Positions 44,890-54,559 are shown, counted from the stretch's first letter. The stretch is 64,000 nucleotides of DNA from Pseudomonas sp. K2I15 (GCF_002204795.1 NZ_NIXO01000014.1:58531-122530); one strand, 5' to 3'. The notes: generated from the sequence alone by a model not told the origin. Made by a program: numbers and translations.

Positions 44890-47154
44890 ATGTCCGTGTT
44901 AAAAAACTTCGAGCTCAAGCCATTGAGCAAGATGATGAAAGTTCCAACCATTACGTTTTTCATGTTTGCAGCAGTTCAAAGTACTGTTCATGCCAGCGAG
45001 CACTTGATTGGTGACAAACGCACCATTGACTCCAGTGAGGCCAGCAAGGATTGGCAATTGGAGCAGGGGGCTGAACTGACGCTTGATGGCGCAAATGCAA
45101 GAAATATTCGGGTCAACGATTCGGCGCTGATAGTCAACGATGGCAGTCGGTTGAATGAGATTCGCGCCACCCAGGGCTCCACCGTCAGCCTCCAGGGGGC
45201 CATGGTTGAATCGAACGACGCGTTCTTTGGCGCGCTACGCCTGGACGACAGCGCGGCGACAATTGCTGGCAGCACCCTGACCAGTCACACCAACTTTGGC
45301 CTGCAAGCGTTTCAGAGCAATGGCTCCGCCAAGGGCGGGATCGCCGATGTATTCAACAGCACCATCCGTGGTGCCGTGGGTGGTGCGCTTGTGCAAGGCA
45401 ACAGCGAATTGCACGTCAGGAACTCCCGGGTGGAAGGCACCGGTACTGACAGCACTGGCGTATGGTTCAACGGCGGTACGGTGACTGCCAGCGACAGCAC
45501 GATCATTGGCGGCAAAAACGGTGTGGTATTTACCGATGAGTATGCCGATGGCGATGTGGGCAAACTGCTGCTCGACAATACCAGCGTCGAAGGTCGCAGC
45601 GGTTCGGCCATTGCGTTGAACGGTGGTCACTTCGGTGCTCCCGTGGTTGAAATCGACGTGCGCAACGGCTCGACCTTGACCGGCGGCAATGGTGTGTTGC
45701 TGGAAGTCAACGACGGTTCAACCGCGAGCATGAATGTCGACAACAGCCGGTTGACCGGCGACGTGATTGTTGATGCTGACAGCACGGCACACTTGAGCCT
45801 GCAGAACCACGCCGGGTTGACCGGGCAGATGCATAACGTCGCCAGCCTGAACATCGGCGAGCAGTCTTACTGGGAGTTGACTGGCAACAGCGACGTCGGC
45901 GCCCTGACCCTGGCCGGCGGTACCGTGAAGTTTGGCGCCACCGACGCGTTCTATCAGTTGGATCTGGAAAGCCTTGCGGGCAACGGTACGTTTGTCATGG
46001 GCACCGATTTTGCCCAAGGCAAGACCGACTTCCTGAACATCAACGGTGAAGCCAGTGGTAACCACAGCCTGTTATTGGCGGCCAGTGGTGCCGAGCCAGT
46101 CAACCCCAGCGAGATTCACGTAGTACACACTGGCGGCGGTGACGCCGAGTTCTCCCTGGTGGGTGACAAGGTGGATGTGGGCGCTTATTCCTACGGCCTG
46201 AAAAAAGACGGGACTGACTGGTTCCTCGACCCGAACAACCGCGCCATCAGCCCAAGCACCCGCTCCGTGCTGGCCTTGTTCAATACTGCACCGACCGTGT
46301 GGTACGGCGAAGCAACCTCGTTGCGCACGCGCATGGGTGAGCTGCGTTTCGAGCCGGGTCAGGCGGGATTGTGGATCCGTGGCTATGGCAACAAATACAA
46401 CGTCTCTGACAACAACGGTGTGGGCTACACCCAGAACCAGCAAGGTTTTTCCCTGGGTGCCGACATGCCGTTGGCCGATAGCCAGTGGCTGATTGGCGCA
46501 ATGGTCGGTCACAGCAGTTCCGACCTGAACCTCAAGCGCGGTACCTCGGGTAATGTCAAGAGCTACTATGTGGGCGGCTACGCAACCTGGCTGGACGAAG
46601 ACAGCGGCATGTACTTTGATGCGGTGGCCAAGCTCAACCGTTTCCACAACGAGTCCAAGGTCGGGCTGAGCGACGGCACCGGCTCCAAAGGCAAGTACGC
46701 CAACACCGGCGGCGGCCTGTCGGCAGAGTTCGGGCGTAACATCAAGCTGGGCGATGACTTCTTTGTTGAGCCTTATGCTCAACTGTCGAGCGTGGTCATC
46801 CAGGGGGCCAATTACAGCCTGGATAATGGCCTGCAAGCGAAGGGTGAAAGAACCCGCTCGATCCTGGCCAAGGCCGGTGCCACCGTTGGGCGCAACATCC
46901 AGCTCGACAGCGGCAGCGTTGTTCAGCCATACCTGCGCGCAGCAAGGGTGCATGAGTTTGCCAACAACAACAAAGTCGCCGTGAACAACAACGTGTTCAA
47001 CAACGACTTGTCGGGCTCTCGTAACGAGTTCGGCGCAGGCCTTGCGGTGAAACTGTCGCAGAACCTGCAGTTGCACGCTGACTTTGAACACAGTAGTGGC
47101 CAGAAAATTGACCAGCCCTGGGGTGCCAACGTAGGCGTTCGTTACTCCTGGTAA
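44890..47154 (+). CDS. Pertactin-type autotransporter (type Va)
   Basis: 754 residues. The longish signal region ends at VHAS (about residue 36). The passenger (about 37-450) is a right-handed beta-helix rich in short N/G/S/T repeats (TLDGANARNIRVNDSALIV, STIIGGKNGVVF, VDNSRLTGDVIVDADS). The pertactin-like junction (LNINGEASGNHSLLLAASG, then IHVVHTGGGDAEFSLVGDKV) leads to a C-terminal 12-strand barrel from about residue 455 that ends VGVRYSW. It is a surface protein or adhesin exported by its own barrel. No protease motif seen in the passenger. It is followed by a terminator; the preceding 230 bases hold its promoter but no gene. Confidence 0.93.
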   Translation: MSVLKNFELKPLSKMMKVPTITFFMFAAVQSTVHASEHLIGDKRTIDSSEASKDWQLEQGAELTLDGANARNIRVNDSALIVNDGSRLNEIRATQGSTVSLQGAMVESNDAFFGALRLDDSAATIAGSTLTSHTNFGLQAFQSNGSAKGGIADVFNSTIRGAVGGALVQGNSELHVRNSRVEGTGTDSTGVWFNGGTVTASDSTIIGGKNGVVFTDEYADGDVGKLLLDNTSVEGRSGSAIALNGGHFGAPVVEIDVRNGSTLTGGNGVLLEVNDGSTASMNVDNSRLTGDVIVDADSTAHLSLQNHAGLTGQMHNVASLNIGEQSYWELTGNSDVGALTLAGGTVKFGATDAFYQLDLESLAGNGTFVMGTDFAQGKTDFLNINGEASGNHSLLLAASGAEPVNPSEIHVVHTGGGDAEFSLVGDKVDVGAYSYGLKKDGTDWFLDPNNRAISPSTRSVLALFNTAPTVWYGEATSLRTRMGELRFEPGQAGLWIRGYGNKYNVSDNNGVGYTQNQQGFSLGADMPLADSQWLIGAMVGHSSSDLNLKRGTSGNVKSYYVGGYATWLDEDSGMYFDAVAKLNRFHNESKVGLSDGTGSKGKYANTGGGLSAEFGRNIKLGDDFFVEPYAQLSSVVIQGANYSLDNGLQAKGERTRSILAKAGATVGRNIQLDSGSVVQPYLRAARVHEFANNNKVAVNNNVFNNDLSGSRNEFGAGLAVKLSQNLQLHADFEHSSGQKIDQPWGANVGVRYSW

Positions 47155-47166
47155 ACCGCCGCAAAT

Positions 47167-47200
47167 AAAAAAGCCCGTATCGAAAGATGCGGGCTTTTTT
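47167..47200. terminator. Bidirectional terminator after the autotransporter
   Basis: AAGCCCGTATC and GATGCGGGCTT form the stem around GAAA, flanked by A6 and T6 runs, ending the autotransporter transcript and that of the convergent 154-residue gene. Confidence 0.9.
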
Positions 47201-47214
47201 GCGTTTGCTTGAGG

Positions 47215-47679
47215 TCAACTCAGCAGATCAAAGAACAGCGCTAAAGCATGAGAGTTACCGTGGGGGTCGGTTTCGGTCGTTCCGTTAATAACGCTACCGC
47301 TGATGCTGATAATGCCAGCGGTCAGTCGCTGAATAACCAGTTCTCCCGTGATGCAACGCACCGCGTAATGCTCCGTTGGGGATTTTACCGAATACCAGAT
47401 CCGGACTTTTGTGAACTCGGAGTCCTCCAGCTGTATGATTTTACCGGTTTCGATGTCATCGGGGAGCTGGATATAGAACTCTTTGATCGTGACGGAGTTA
47501 TCCGCATAACGGCCGTTGATACCGTATATGCCAAGGTCGTAGTCGTGCACTACCGTCTTGGTCTGCGGGTTGAGGATAATTGAATCGACAGACGCGGTAA
47601 AACGGCCTTCGGCCGTCAGCGCCTTGGGACGCAGTAGTCTTTGCTGGGCGGGAGTTAACTGTTGCTGTTGTGCCGACAT
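47215..47679 (-). CDS. Unknown protein, 154 aa, beta-rich
   Basis: 154 residues from the ATG at 47679 (GGAG eight bases upstream). The N-terminus is MSAQQQQLTPAQQRLLRPKA, Gln-rich and soluble. The rest looks like beta strands (FTASVDSIILNPQTKTVVHD, VTIKEFYIQLPDD, FTKVRIWYSVKS, ITGELVIQRLTAGIISISGS). No signal peptide. I do not recognise the family. It is convergent with the autotransporter and lies behind a 10-bp palindrome at 47766. Its codon use appears less biased than the core genes, consistent with accessory origin. Confidence 0.72.
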   Translation of the reverse strand: MSAQQQQLTPAQQRLLRPKALTAEGRFTASVDSIILNPQTKTVVHDYDLGIYGINGRYADNSVTIKEFYIQLPDDIETGKIIQLEDSEFTKVRIWYSVKSPTEHYAVRCITGELVIQRLTAGIISISGSVINGTTETDPHGNSHALALFFDLLS

Positions 47680-47765
47680 GATCGCTTCTCCATCTTCGAT
47701 GATTATGCGAAAACCAGGGTTCAAGTCATTCTGGTCAGGCTATGAAATAGCAACGTTGCCCGGCC

Positions 47766-47793
47766 TGTAAACTGTCAAAAGTAACAGTTTACA
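47766..47793. promoter_or_regulatory. Perfect 10-bp inverted repeat upstream of the 154-aa gene
   Basis: TGTAAACTGT (47766-47775) and ACAGTTTACA (47784-47793) pair perfectly around an 8-base spacer, 87 bases upstream of the start at 47679. It could be a dimeric-repressor operator; the ends resemble TGTAAA/TTTACA TyrR-type half-sites but the spacing is wider. Confidence 0.5.
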
Positions 47794-47946
47794 AAGCCTG
47801 TTTTCTGCGAGTGATTGACCCACCGCTTCGTTGGAAGGCTTGGGGTTATTAGACGCCGTTCCCGCGCGCTGTCTACTGGTATAAATGACAGTCTAAGAAC
47901 AGTTTTTTAACTCCCTTTGATGCTAAGCGTCGTAGGCCCAACGCCC

Positions 47947-48546
47947 TTACACAATGACGCTCAACCACGTCGACACCAGTAGCAGCACGGCCATGCAGCG
48001 GTTAAACCGCTGCATGGCCGTGGGCGAACGAAACAGTCGGGTTGACCCGGCACCCAGCAAGGCCCAGGCACCCAGGCAGGGCAGGGAAATCACAAAGAAC
48101 GCCAGGGACAGGTACAGCACGTGAGCTTGCCGCTCGTCGCCAGCGCCCGCGAATACACTGATTACCGCCAGCGCCATCATCCAGGTTTTGGGGTTCACCA
48201 GTTGCAGGCTTGCGCCGCCCACCAGGCCCATGGGTTTTTGTGTCGCGTCCGGGGTGATCGCCATCGCGGGGGCGCTGAATATCTGCCACGACAAATAGCT
48301 CAGCCAGGCCACGCCGGTCCATTGCATGGCGGTTTGCACCTTCGGCAGCTGTGCGAGGGACTGGCCGAACCCCGAGCCCACCACTAATACAATCCCTGCC
48401 GCGCCGGCACAGGCGCCCAGCACTATGGGCAAGGCGGCTTTGAAACCATGGCGTGCACTGTTGCTCAGCACCAGGATATTGGTCGGGCCCGGGGTGATGG
48501 AGGCTACGAAGGCGAACAACAAAAAAGGCAGCAAGGTAGGGAACAT
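47947..48546 (-). CDS. LysE/RhtB-family amino-acid exporter
   Basis: 199 residues, six predicted helices. The family opening is LLFAFVASITPGPTNILVLS, with GACAGAAGIVLVVGSGFG and LVNPKTWMMALAVISVFAG. Exports an amino acid or derivative. The AraC regulator lies directly upstream on the same strand, 55 bases away, and may control it. Confidence 0.93.
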   Translation of the reverse strand: MFPTLLPFLLFAFVASITPGPTNILVLSNSARHGFKAALPIVLGACAGAAGIVLVVGSGFGQSLAQLPKVQTAMQWTGVAWLSYLSWQIFSAPAMAITPDATQKPMGLVGGASLQLVNPKTWMMALAVISVFAGAGDERQAHVLYLSLAFFVISLPCLGAWALLGAGSTRLFRSPTAMQRFNRCMAVLLLVSTWLSVIV

Positions 48547-48601
48547 GGCAACGCGACTCCAATCAGCAGATCAATGAAGTCGATCTTCACAAGCCTGGCC
48601 G

Positions 48602-49441
48602 TTACCTGTCTGGAAGATTTGAGCAGCGCTTGCGGTAGGCAGCCGGTGTGAGGCCATAGGCCCGCACGAACCAGCGGCCCAAATGACTTTGATCGGCAAA
48701 GCCCAGGTCTGTTGCGACGTCGGCGGGTTGGGCGCCCCGGGCCAGTAAATGCCGGGCGCGGGCCAGGCGCAGTTGCACCAGGTAAGCGTGGGGCGGCAGG
48801 CCGAAGGCACATTTGAAGGCGCGAGTCAGGCGGAAGCGGTCGACACCGGTGGCCATCGCCAACTCGTCCATGCCGATGTCTTGATGCAGATGGGCGTGCA
48901 GGTATTCCCGGGCCTTGTGGGCTACCAGCGGCAAGCGTGGGTCTTCGCGATAGCGCTGGCGCCACTGCAGCTGGCCGGTCAGGCGCTCCAGCAGTTGGTC
49001 GAGGGTGCTTTGGCGCACGATGCGCAGCTCGCCGTGGTGCAGGCTTTGAAAGGCGAGGCTGGTGGCCTGTGCCAGGCGCGGATCAGTGGTCAGGGTGCTG
49101 GCAAAGCTCAGTTGACTGTTGACCGGCGCTTCCTCGAACACGGCCGACACTTCCCTCTCCAGCCAATGCGGGTCGAGGTACAGCATGCGGTAGGTGAAAC
49201 CCTCGACGGTGGGGGCGTCACCGTCATGGATTTCGCCCGGCTCCAGCAAAAACACTTGCCCGGGGGTGCTGTGATGGCGGGCCCGGCGACAGTTGAATTG
49301 CTGCACGCCTTGCTCGGTAACGCCCACCAGGAAACTGTCGTGCCAGTGCGGGTCGTAGGCATGGCCCTCGAAATGCGCGCGCAGGGTCTCGATGCCGGTG
49401 TCGGCGTCCTGGGACAGGTCGATCCAGTTGCGTGTGGCCAT
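48602..49441 (-). CDS. AraC-family regulator with N-terminal cupin
   Basis: 279 residues from the ATG at 49441; the frame extends into a REP element but that part is not credible. N-terminal AraC arm domain: HFEGHAYDPHWHDSFLVGVT, then PGQVFLLEPGEIHDG. C-terminal helix-turn-helix: IGMDELAMATGVDRFRLTRAF and PADVATDLGFADQSHLGRWF. Such regulators often sit beside LysE exporters and respond to an amino acid; the partner here is the downstream lysE-like gene. Confidence 0.93.
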   Translation of the reverse strand: MATRNWIDLSQDADTGIETLRAHFEGHAYDPHWHDSFLVGVTEQGVQQFNCRRARHHSTPGQVFLLEPGEIHDGDAPTVEGFTYRMLYLDPHWLEREVSAVFEEAPVNSQLSFASTLTTDPRLAQATSLAFQSLHHGELRIVRQSTLDQLLERLTGQLQWRQRYREDPRLPLVAHKAREYLHAHLHQDIGMDELAMATGVDRFRLTRAFKCAFGLPPHAYLVQLRLARARHLLARGAQPADVATDLGFADQSHLGRWFVRAYGLTPAAYRKRCSNLPDR

Positions 49442-49463
49442 AAAACACCGATGGGGTGGAAAA

Positions 49464-49579
49464 CTGTAGGAGCGAGCTTGCTCGCGAAGAACCTGAGAGC
49501 ACCGCGTCAAATCAGGCAGCCCGCGTTATCGTTGACGCTCTTCGTCGGAACGCCGCCCGAAGCAAGCTCGCTCCTACAG
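49464..49579. repeat. REP doublet with interrupted right arm
   Basis: CTGTAGGAGCGAGCTTGCT (49464-49482) and AGCAAGCTCGCTCCTACAG (49561-49579) pair perfectly. The inner right arm is broken by about 16 extra bases (near 49545-49560) relative to the copy at 37360. The loop sequence (AACCTGAGAGCACCGCG onward) matches the loop of that copy closely. Confidence 0.88.
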
Positions 49580-49609
49580 GGCGCTGGCGTCTAGAAGTTT
49601 TGTGCAGCC

Positions 49610-50251
49610 TCAACCGAACAGCCCGGCGGCAATGTTGATCGAGAACCCCAGGATCGCGGTATTGAACAGGAACCCGATCAACGATTGCCCCAGCACCACC
49701 TTGCGCATGGTGCGCGTGGCAACTCCGACGTCCGCGGTTTGCACCGCCACGCCGATGGTGAACGAGAAGTACAGGAAGTCCCAGTAATTGGGCGTGCGTA
49801 AATCCTCGGCAAAACGCAGCGCCGGCTCGGGGCCGTTCCAGGTGTAATACAGGCGCGCGTAGTGCACGCTGAAAATCACCCCGATCAACAGCCATGAACC
49901 GATCACCGTCAGCCCGGTAAACCCATAGTGCAACAGGCGTTCGGTACTGCTCAGGTCCTTGCTGCCCACCAGTTCAAAGGTGATGGTCGCCAGGCTGGCA
50001 ATCGCCGCGATGCACACCATGAACAGCACCAGCCCGGCGTTCTCGTCCTCGACCTCGGCGATGCGTTTTACGTCGTCGGCGCGGGCATGGCTGGTGAGCC
50101 ACAGCATCAGCACCAGGTAGGTCCAGACCCCGGCGTTCCAGCCGATGAGGATTTTGCTGATGATCGTATCGGCTGGAGCCAGAAGGCCCACCGCCAGGCC
50201 CAATACGGCGGCGGCGGACAGGCGAGGGTGGGTGCGGGCGAGGAAGGGCAT
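49610..50251 (-). CDS. DUF1345 membrane protein
   Basis: 213 residues from the ATG at 50251 (a GTG three codons earlier is possible). Five or six predicted helices; family features include [30 protein letters not shown] and [20 protein letters not shown]. Function of the family is unknown; the late [11 protein letters not shown] helix recalls the pore region of ion channels. A 41-base gap separates it from the RND permease upstream on the same strand. Confidence 0.9.
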   Translation of the reverse strand: MPFLARTHPRLSAAAVLGLAVGLLAPADTIISKILIGWNAGVWTYLVLMLWLTSHARADDVKRIAEVEDENAGLVLFMVCIAAIASLATITFELVGSKDLSSTERLLHYGFTGLTVIGSWLLIGVIFSVHYARLYYTWNGPEPALRFAEDLRTPNYWDFLYFSFTIGVAVQTADVGVATRTMRKVVLGQSLIGFLFNTAILGFSINIAAGLFG

Positions 50252-50291
50252 GGCGCTCACAAATCAGGGATGTGTAGGCACCATAGCGCAT

Positions 50292-53200
50292 TTATGACAC
50301 CGGGCGCTTGCGCACCAGCTTCATCACCACCACGAAGAACACCGGCACAAACACCACCGCCAATGTTGCGGTAATCATCCCGCCGATCACCCCGGTGCCG
50401 ATGGCCTGCTGGCTCGCCGAACTGGCACCGGTGGCAATCGCCAGCGGTACCACGCCGAGGATGAACGCCAGGGACGTCATGATGATCGGCCTCAGGCGCA
50501 GGCGAGCCGCCTTCACGGTGGCCTCGATCAAATCATCACCCTGATCGTACAGGTGCTTGGCGAATTCGATGATCAGGATCGCGTTCTTTGCCGACAGGCC
50601 AATGATGGTAATCAGGCCAACTTTGAAGAACACATCGTTGGGCATCCCGCGCAGGGTGACCGCCAGCACCGCGCCGAGCACGCCGAGCGGCACCACCAGC
50701 AAAACCGCAGTTGGGATCGACCAACTCTCGTACAGCGCGGCCAGGCACAGGAATACGATCAGCAGTGACAAGCCGAGCAACAGCGGTGCCTGGGAGCCAG
50801 ACAAACGTTCCTGCAACGACAGGCCGGTCCATTCCATGCCCATGCCGGCAGGCAGTTGGCCCACCAGCCGCTGGATTTCATCCATCGCCTCGCCGGTGCT
50901 GTAGCCGGGCGCCGCCTCGCCGGAAATGGCGATGGCCGGGTAGCCGTTGTAGCGAGTCAATTGCACCGGCCCCTGGATCCAGCGCGCCTCTACAAAGGAC
51001 GACAGTGGCACCATGTTGCCCGCCGCGTTGCGCACATGGATCTTCAGCAGGTCGGCCACCTGGCTGCGTTGATCGCCGTCGGCCTGTACCACCACGCGCT
51101 GCATGCGGCCCTGGTTGGGGAAGTCGTTGATATAGGCCGAGCCGACGGTGGTGGCCAGCACGGTGCTGATGTCGGTAAAGGCAACCCCCAGGGTATTGGC
51201 CTGCTGGCGATCGATTTCAAGCTGCACTTGCGGTGCTTCCGCCAGGCCGTTTTCCCGGACATTGGCGAGCACGGCGCTGTTCCCGGCGCTGTCGAGCAAT
51301 TGCATGCGGGCAGCCATCAGTGTCGAGTAGCCAAGCCCGCCACGGTCTTGCAGGCGCAGCTCAAAACCGCTGGACGTGCCCAGCCCGTCAACTGGTGAGG
51401 GCTGCACGCTGTACACCACAGCCTCCTTGAATTGGCTGAACGCCTGGTTGGCGCGCTCACCGATAGCGGCGGCCGAGTCCTGGGCCGAGCGCAGCGACCA
51501 GTCCTTCAGGCTGGTATACACCATCGCCGCGTTTTGCCCGCTGCCGGGAAAGCTGAAACCCAGAATCACCGTGGTATCGGCCACTCCGGGCTCGCCGGCA
51601 TTGTGGGCTTCGATCTGGCGGGCGATTTCCACCGTGCGCTGCTTGCTCGCACCGGGCGGCAGCTGGATGTCGGTGATGGTGTAGCCCTGGTCTTCCTCCG
51701 GCAAAAACGAGGAGGGCAGGCGGCTGAATAACAACCCCATCACCACCACCAGCACGCCATACACCAACAGGTAACGGCCGCTGTGCTTGAGGGCGCTGGT
51801 CACCCGGCGTTGGTAACCGTTGCTCAGGTGCTCGAAACGGCGATTGAACCAGCCAAAGAACCCCGCCCTGGCATGCTGCTCACCCTGGGCCATGGGTTTG
51901 AGCAAGGTGGCGCACAAGGCCGGGGTCAAGGTCAGGGCGAGAAACGCAGAAAACAGGATCGAGATGGCCATCGACAGGGAGAATTGCTGGTAAATCACCC
52001 CGATCGACCCCGGCATGAACGCCATCGGAATAAACACCGCCACCAGCACCAGGGTGATCCCGATAATCGCACCGCTGATCTGGCCCATGGCCTTGCGCGT
52101 CGCTTCCTTCGGTGACAGGCCTTCGCTGAGCATGATCCGTTCGACGTTCTCCACCACCACAATCGCATCATCCACCAGGATGCCGATGGCCAGCACCATG
52201 CCGAACATGGTCAACACGTTGATCGAAAATCCCATCGCCAGCATCGTGGCAAAGGTGCCCATCAGCGCCACCGGCACCACCAACGCCGGGATCAGGGTGT
52301 AGCGGATATTTTGCAGAAACAGGTACATCACCAGAAAGACCAACAGCATCGCCTCGCCCAGGGTCATCAGCACCTTGAGGATCGAGGCGTGGACGAAGGG
52401 CGAGGTATCGTAGGGAATCATGTAGCGCACGCCTTCGGGAAAGTAGCGGGACAACTCGTCCATCTTTTCCCGCACCAGGGCCGCCGTGCGCAAGGCGTTG
52501 GCCCCGGGTGACAACTGCACGCTGACTTCGGTGGAAGGCTCGCCATTCAAACGCGTGGAGAACTGGTATTCCTGGCTGCCGATTTCCACCCGCGCCACGT
52601 CGCCGATACGCACGGTGGTGCCGTCGGGGTTGGCCTTGAGCACGATGTTGGCGAATTCCTGCGGGGTCGAAAGCTGGCCCTTGACCAGGATCGAGGCGGT
52701 AATCTCTTGGGTCGAAGGGCCCGGCAAGTCGCCGATGCTGCCCGCCGATACCTGGGCGTTTTGCCCGGCGATGGCGGCGTTCACATCGGCCGGCGTCAGG
52801 TTGAAACCCATCAGCTTCTGCGGGTCGATCCAGATGCGCATGGCGCGCTCCGAGCCAAACAACCGCGCGCGGCCAACGCCGTCCAGACGCTTGATCTCGT
52901 TGACCACGTTGCGCGCCAGGTAGTCGCTGAGTGCGGGGGCGTCGAGGGTGCCATTACGGGCGGTGAGGCTGATGATCAGCAGCAACCCCGAGGACACCCG
53001 CTCGATACGAAGCCCTTGGGCGATCACTTCGCGAGGCAAGCGCGGCTCTACGGTCTTCAGTCGGTTTTGCACGTCGACCTGGGCCAACTCGGGATGCGTG
53101 CCGGGCTGGAACGTGGCGGTGATGGTCGAGGTGCCGAGGTTGCTCTGGGACTGGAAATATAACAAGTTGTCGGCGCCGCTGAGCTCTTGCTCGATCAGGC

Positions 53201-53387
53201 TCACCACCGTGTCATCCAGGGTTTGCGCGGACGCGCCGGGGTAAGTCGCGACAATTTCGATTTGCGGCGGGGCCACGTTCGGGTGCTGCGCCACCGGCAG
53301 TTGCGGAATAGCCAAGGCGCCGGCCAGCAGGATAAACAGCGCCAGTACCCAGGCGAAAATCGGTCGCTCAATAAAAAAGTGCGGCAT
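50292..53387 (-). CDS. RND multidrug efflux permease 1 (HAE1 type)
   Basis: Proton-driven inner-membrane pump of a tripartite efflux system, 1031 residues, the usual length. It opens MPHFFIERPIFAWVLALFIL. The paired proton-relay aspartates are in GILVDDAIVVVENVERIM near residue 405, and the second-half Lys/Asn site is in GLSAKNAILIIEFAKHLYDQ. It forms a pair with the adaptor at 53402 and is a close paralogue of the permease at 54705; the last ~190 residues are nearly identical. No outer-membrane factor gene is adjacent, so it probably uses a TolC/OprM-type channel encoded elsewhere. Confidence 0.94.
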   Translation of the reverse strand: MPHFFIERPIFAWVLALFILLAGALAIPQLPVAQHPNVAPPQIEIVATYPGASAQTLDDTVVSLIEQELSGADNLLYFQSQSNLGTSTITATFQPGTHPELAQVDVQNRLKTVEPRLPREVIAQGLRIERVSSGLLLIISLTARNGTLDAPALSDYLARNVVNEIKRLDGVGRARLFGSERAMRIWIDPQKLMGFNLTPADVNAAIAGQNAQVSAGSIGDLPGPSTQEITASILVKGQLSTPQEFANIVLKANPDGTTVRIGDVARVEIGSQEYQFSTRLNGEPSTEVSVQLSPGANALRTAALVREKMDELSRYFPEGVRYMIPYDTSPFVHASILKVLMTLGEAMLLVFLVMYLFLQNIRYTLIPALVVPVALMGTFATMLAMGFSINVLTMFGMVLAIGILVDDAIVVVENVERIMLSEGLSPKEATRKAMGQISGAIIGITLVLVAVFIPMAFMPGSIGVIYQQFSLSMAISILFSAFLALTLTPALCATLLKPMAQGEQHARAGFFGWFNRRFEHLSNGYQRRVTSALKHSGRYLLVYGVLVVVMGLLFSRLPSSFLPEEDQGYTITDIQLPPGASKQRTVEIARQIEAHNAGEPGVADTTVILGFSFPGSGQNAAMVYTSLKDWSLRSAQDSAAAIGERANQAFSQFKEAVVYSVQPSPVDGLGTSSGFELRLQDRGGLGYSTLMAARMQLLDSAGNSAVLANVRENGLAEAPQVQLEIDRQQANTLGVAFTDISTVLATTVGSAYINDFPNQGRMQRVVVQADGDQRSQVADLLKIHVRNAAGNMVPLSSFVEARWIQGPVQLTRYNGYPAIAISGEAAPGYSTGEAMDEIQRLVGQLPAGMGMEWTGLSLQERLSGSQAPLLLGLSLLIVFLCLAALYESWSIPTAVLLVVPLGVLGAVLAVTLRGMPNDVFFKVGLITIIGLSAKNAILIIEFAKHLYDQGDDLIEATVKAARLRLRPIIMTSLAFILGVVPLAIATGASSASQQAIGTGVIGGMITATLAVVFVPVFFVVVMKLVRKRPVS

Positions 53388-53401
53388 GGCGGATCCCCTT
53401 T

Positions 53402-54559
53402 TTATCGACCAGACACTTGGGCGATCGGCAACACCGGGTTATCGATCTGCACGGTGTCGCCGGGGCGGGCGTGTTGCAGGCCTTCGACGATAATCCGGTC
53501 GCCGTGCTTGAGGCCGCGGCTGACCACCCAGCGGTCATTGATTACGGCGCCCAGCTCCACCGGCTGTTGGCTGACGACGTTTTCGGCGTCCACCAACAGC
53601 ACCAGGCTGACGCCCGCGCTGTCGCGGGTGATGGCGCGCTGCGGCACGCTGATGCCCTGTTGGTCGATGGCTTGTGCCAGGCGCACCCGTACGAAGCTGC
53701 CGGGCAGCAGGTCGAGGTCGGGGTTGGGGAATTCGCTGCGCAGGATGATCTGCCCGGTGCCGGGGTCGACACTGATTTCGCTGAACAGCAGCTTGCCCGG
53801 TAACGGATAGACGCTGCCATCGTCCTGGATCAGCGTGGCGTGCACCTGGTCCTGGCCGACCTGCTGCAAGTGCCCGGCACGGAAGGCCCGGCGCAGGTCG
53901 TTGAGTTCACGGGTGGACTGCGCCAGGTCGGCATGGATCGGATTCAGTTGCTGAATCACCGCCAATGGCGTGCTTTCGTTGTGCCCAACCAGGGCGCCCT
54001 CGCTGACCAGCGCCCGGCCTATACGCCCGGAGATGGGCGCGGTGACCGTGGCGTAGGCCAGGTTCAGGCGCGCCCGTTGCAGCGCTGCCTGGTGTGCCGC
54101 AACATCGGCGCTGGCTTGCTGCGCGGCGGTGCGGGCGTTGTCGTATTCCTGGGCGCTGATGGCGTTACCGTTGATCAATTGACGAAAGCGTTGCTCTTGC
54201 AGGCGGGTGCGCGAGGCATCGGCCTGGGCGCGTTGCAATCCGGCCTGGGCGCTGTCGAGGTCTGCCTGTAAGGGCGCCGGGTCGATATGGAACAACACGT
54301 CGCCTTGGGTGACGTCGCTGCCTTCGGTGAATACCCGTTGCAGCACCACGCCAGGCACACGGGCCCGGACTTCGGCGATCCGTGGCGCGGCAATACGCCC
54401 GATCAGTTCGCTGTTGATCGACAGGGGCTTGGCTTCAAGGGTCTCGACAGCAACCTTAACGGGCGAGAGTGCCAGCTCGCCGTCGGGCGCCTTGGTACAG
54501 CCCAGGAGCAACAAGGCAAGGGCCGGCGCACCGATTGCAAACTGCAGTTTTCTGTACAT
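53402..54559 (-). CDS. RND periplasmic adaptor 1 (membrane-fusion lipoprotein)
   Basis: 385 residues from the ATG at 54559; the GGAGGG site favours it over the ATG at 54565. Lipobox LLGC near residue 21. Domain order: lipoyl half-motif (IAAPRIAEVRARVPGVVLQR), helical hairpin (ADLDSAQAGLQRAQADASRT onward), second lipoyl half (TVTAPISGRIGRALVSEG), beta-barrel and membrane-proximal domain (VQRAITRDSAG-like segment). Links the permease to an outer-membrane channel. It is a paralogue of the adaptor at 57821. The permease starts 14 bases later. Confidence 0.93.
   Translation of the reverse strand: MYRKLQFAIGAPALALLLLGCTKAPDGELALSPVKVAVETLEAKPLSINSELIGRIAAPRIAEVRARVPGVVLQRVFTEGSDVTQGDVLFHIDPAPLQADLDSAQAGLQRAQADASRTRLQEQRFRQLINGNAISAQEYDNARTAAQQASADVAAHQAALQRARLNLAYATVTAPISGRIGRALVSEGALVGHNESTPLAVIQQLNPIHADLAQSTRELNDLRRAFRAGHLQQVGQDQVHATLIQDDGSVYPLPGKLLFSEISVDPGTGQIILRSEFPNPDLDLLPGSFVRVRLAQAIDQQGISVPQRAITRDSAGVSLVLLVDAENVVSQQPVELGAVINDRWVVSRGLKHGDRIIVEGLQHARPGDTVQIDNPVLPIAQVSGR

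Noticed and set aside
49442..49510. Extended N-terminus of the AraC regulator
   Set aside because: The extra codons are mostly read from a REP element (for example REQARSYSF) and lack a start signal.
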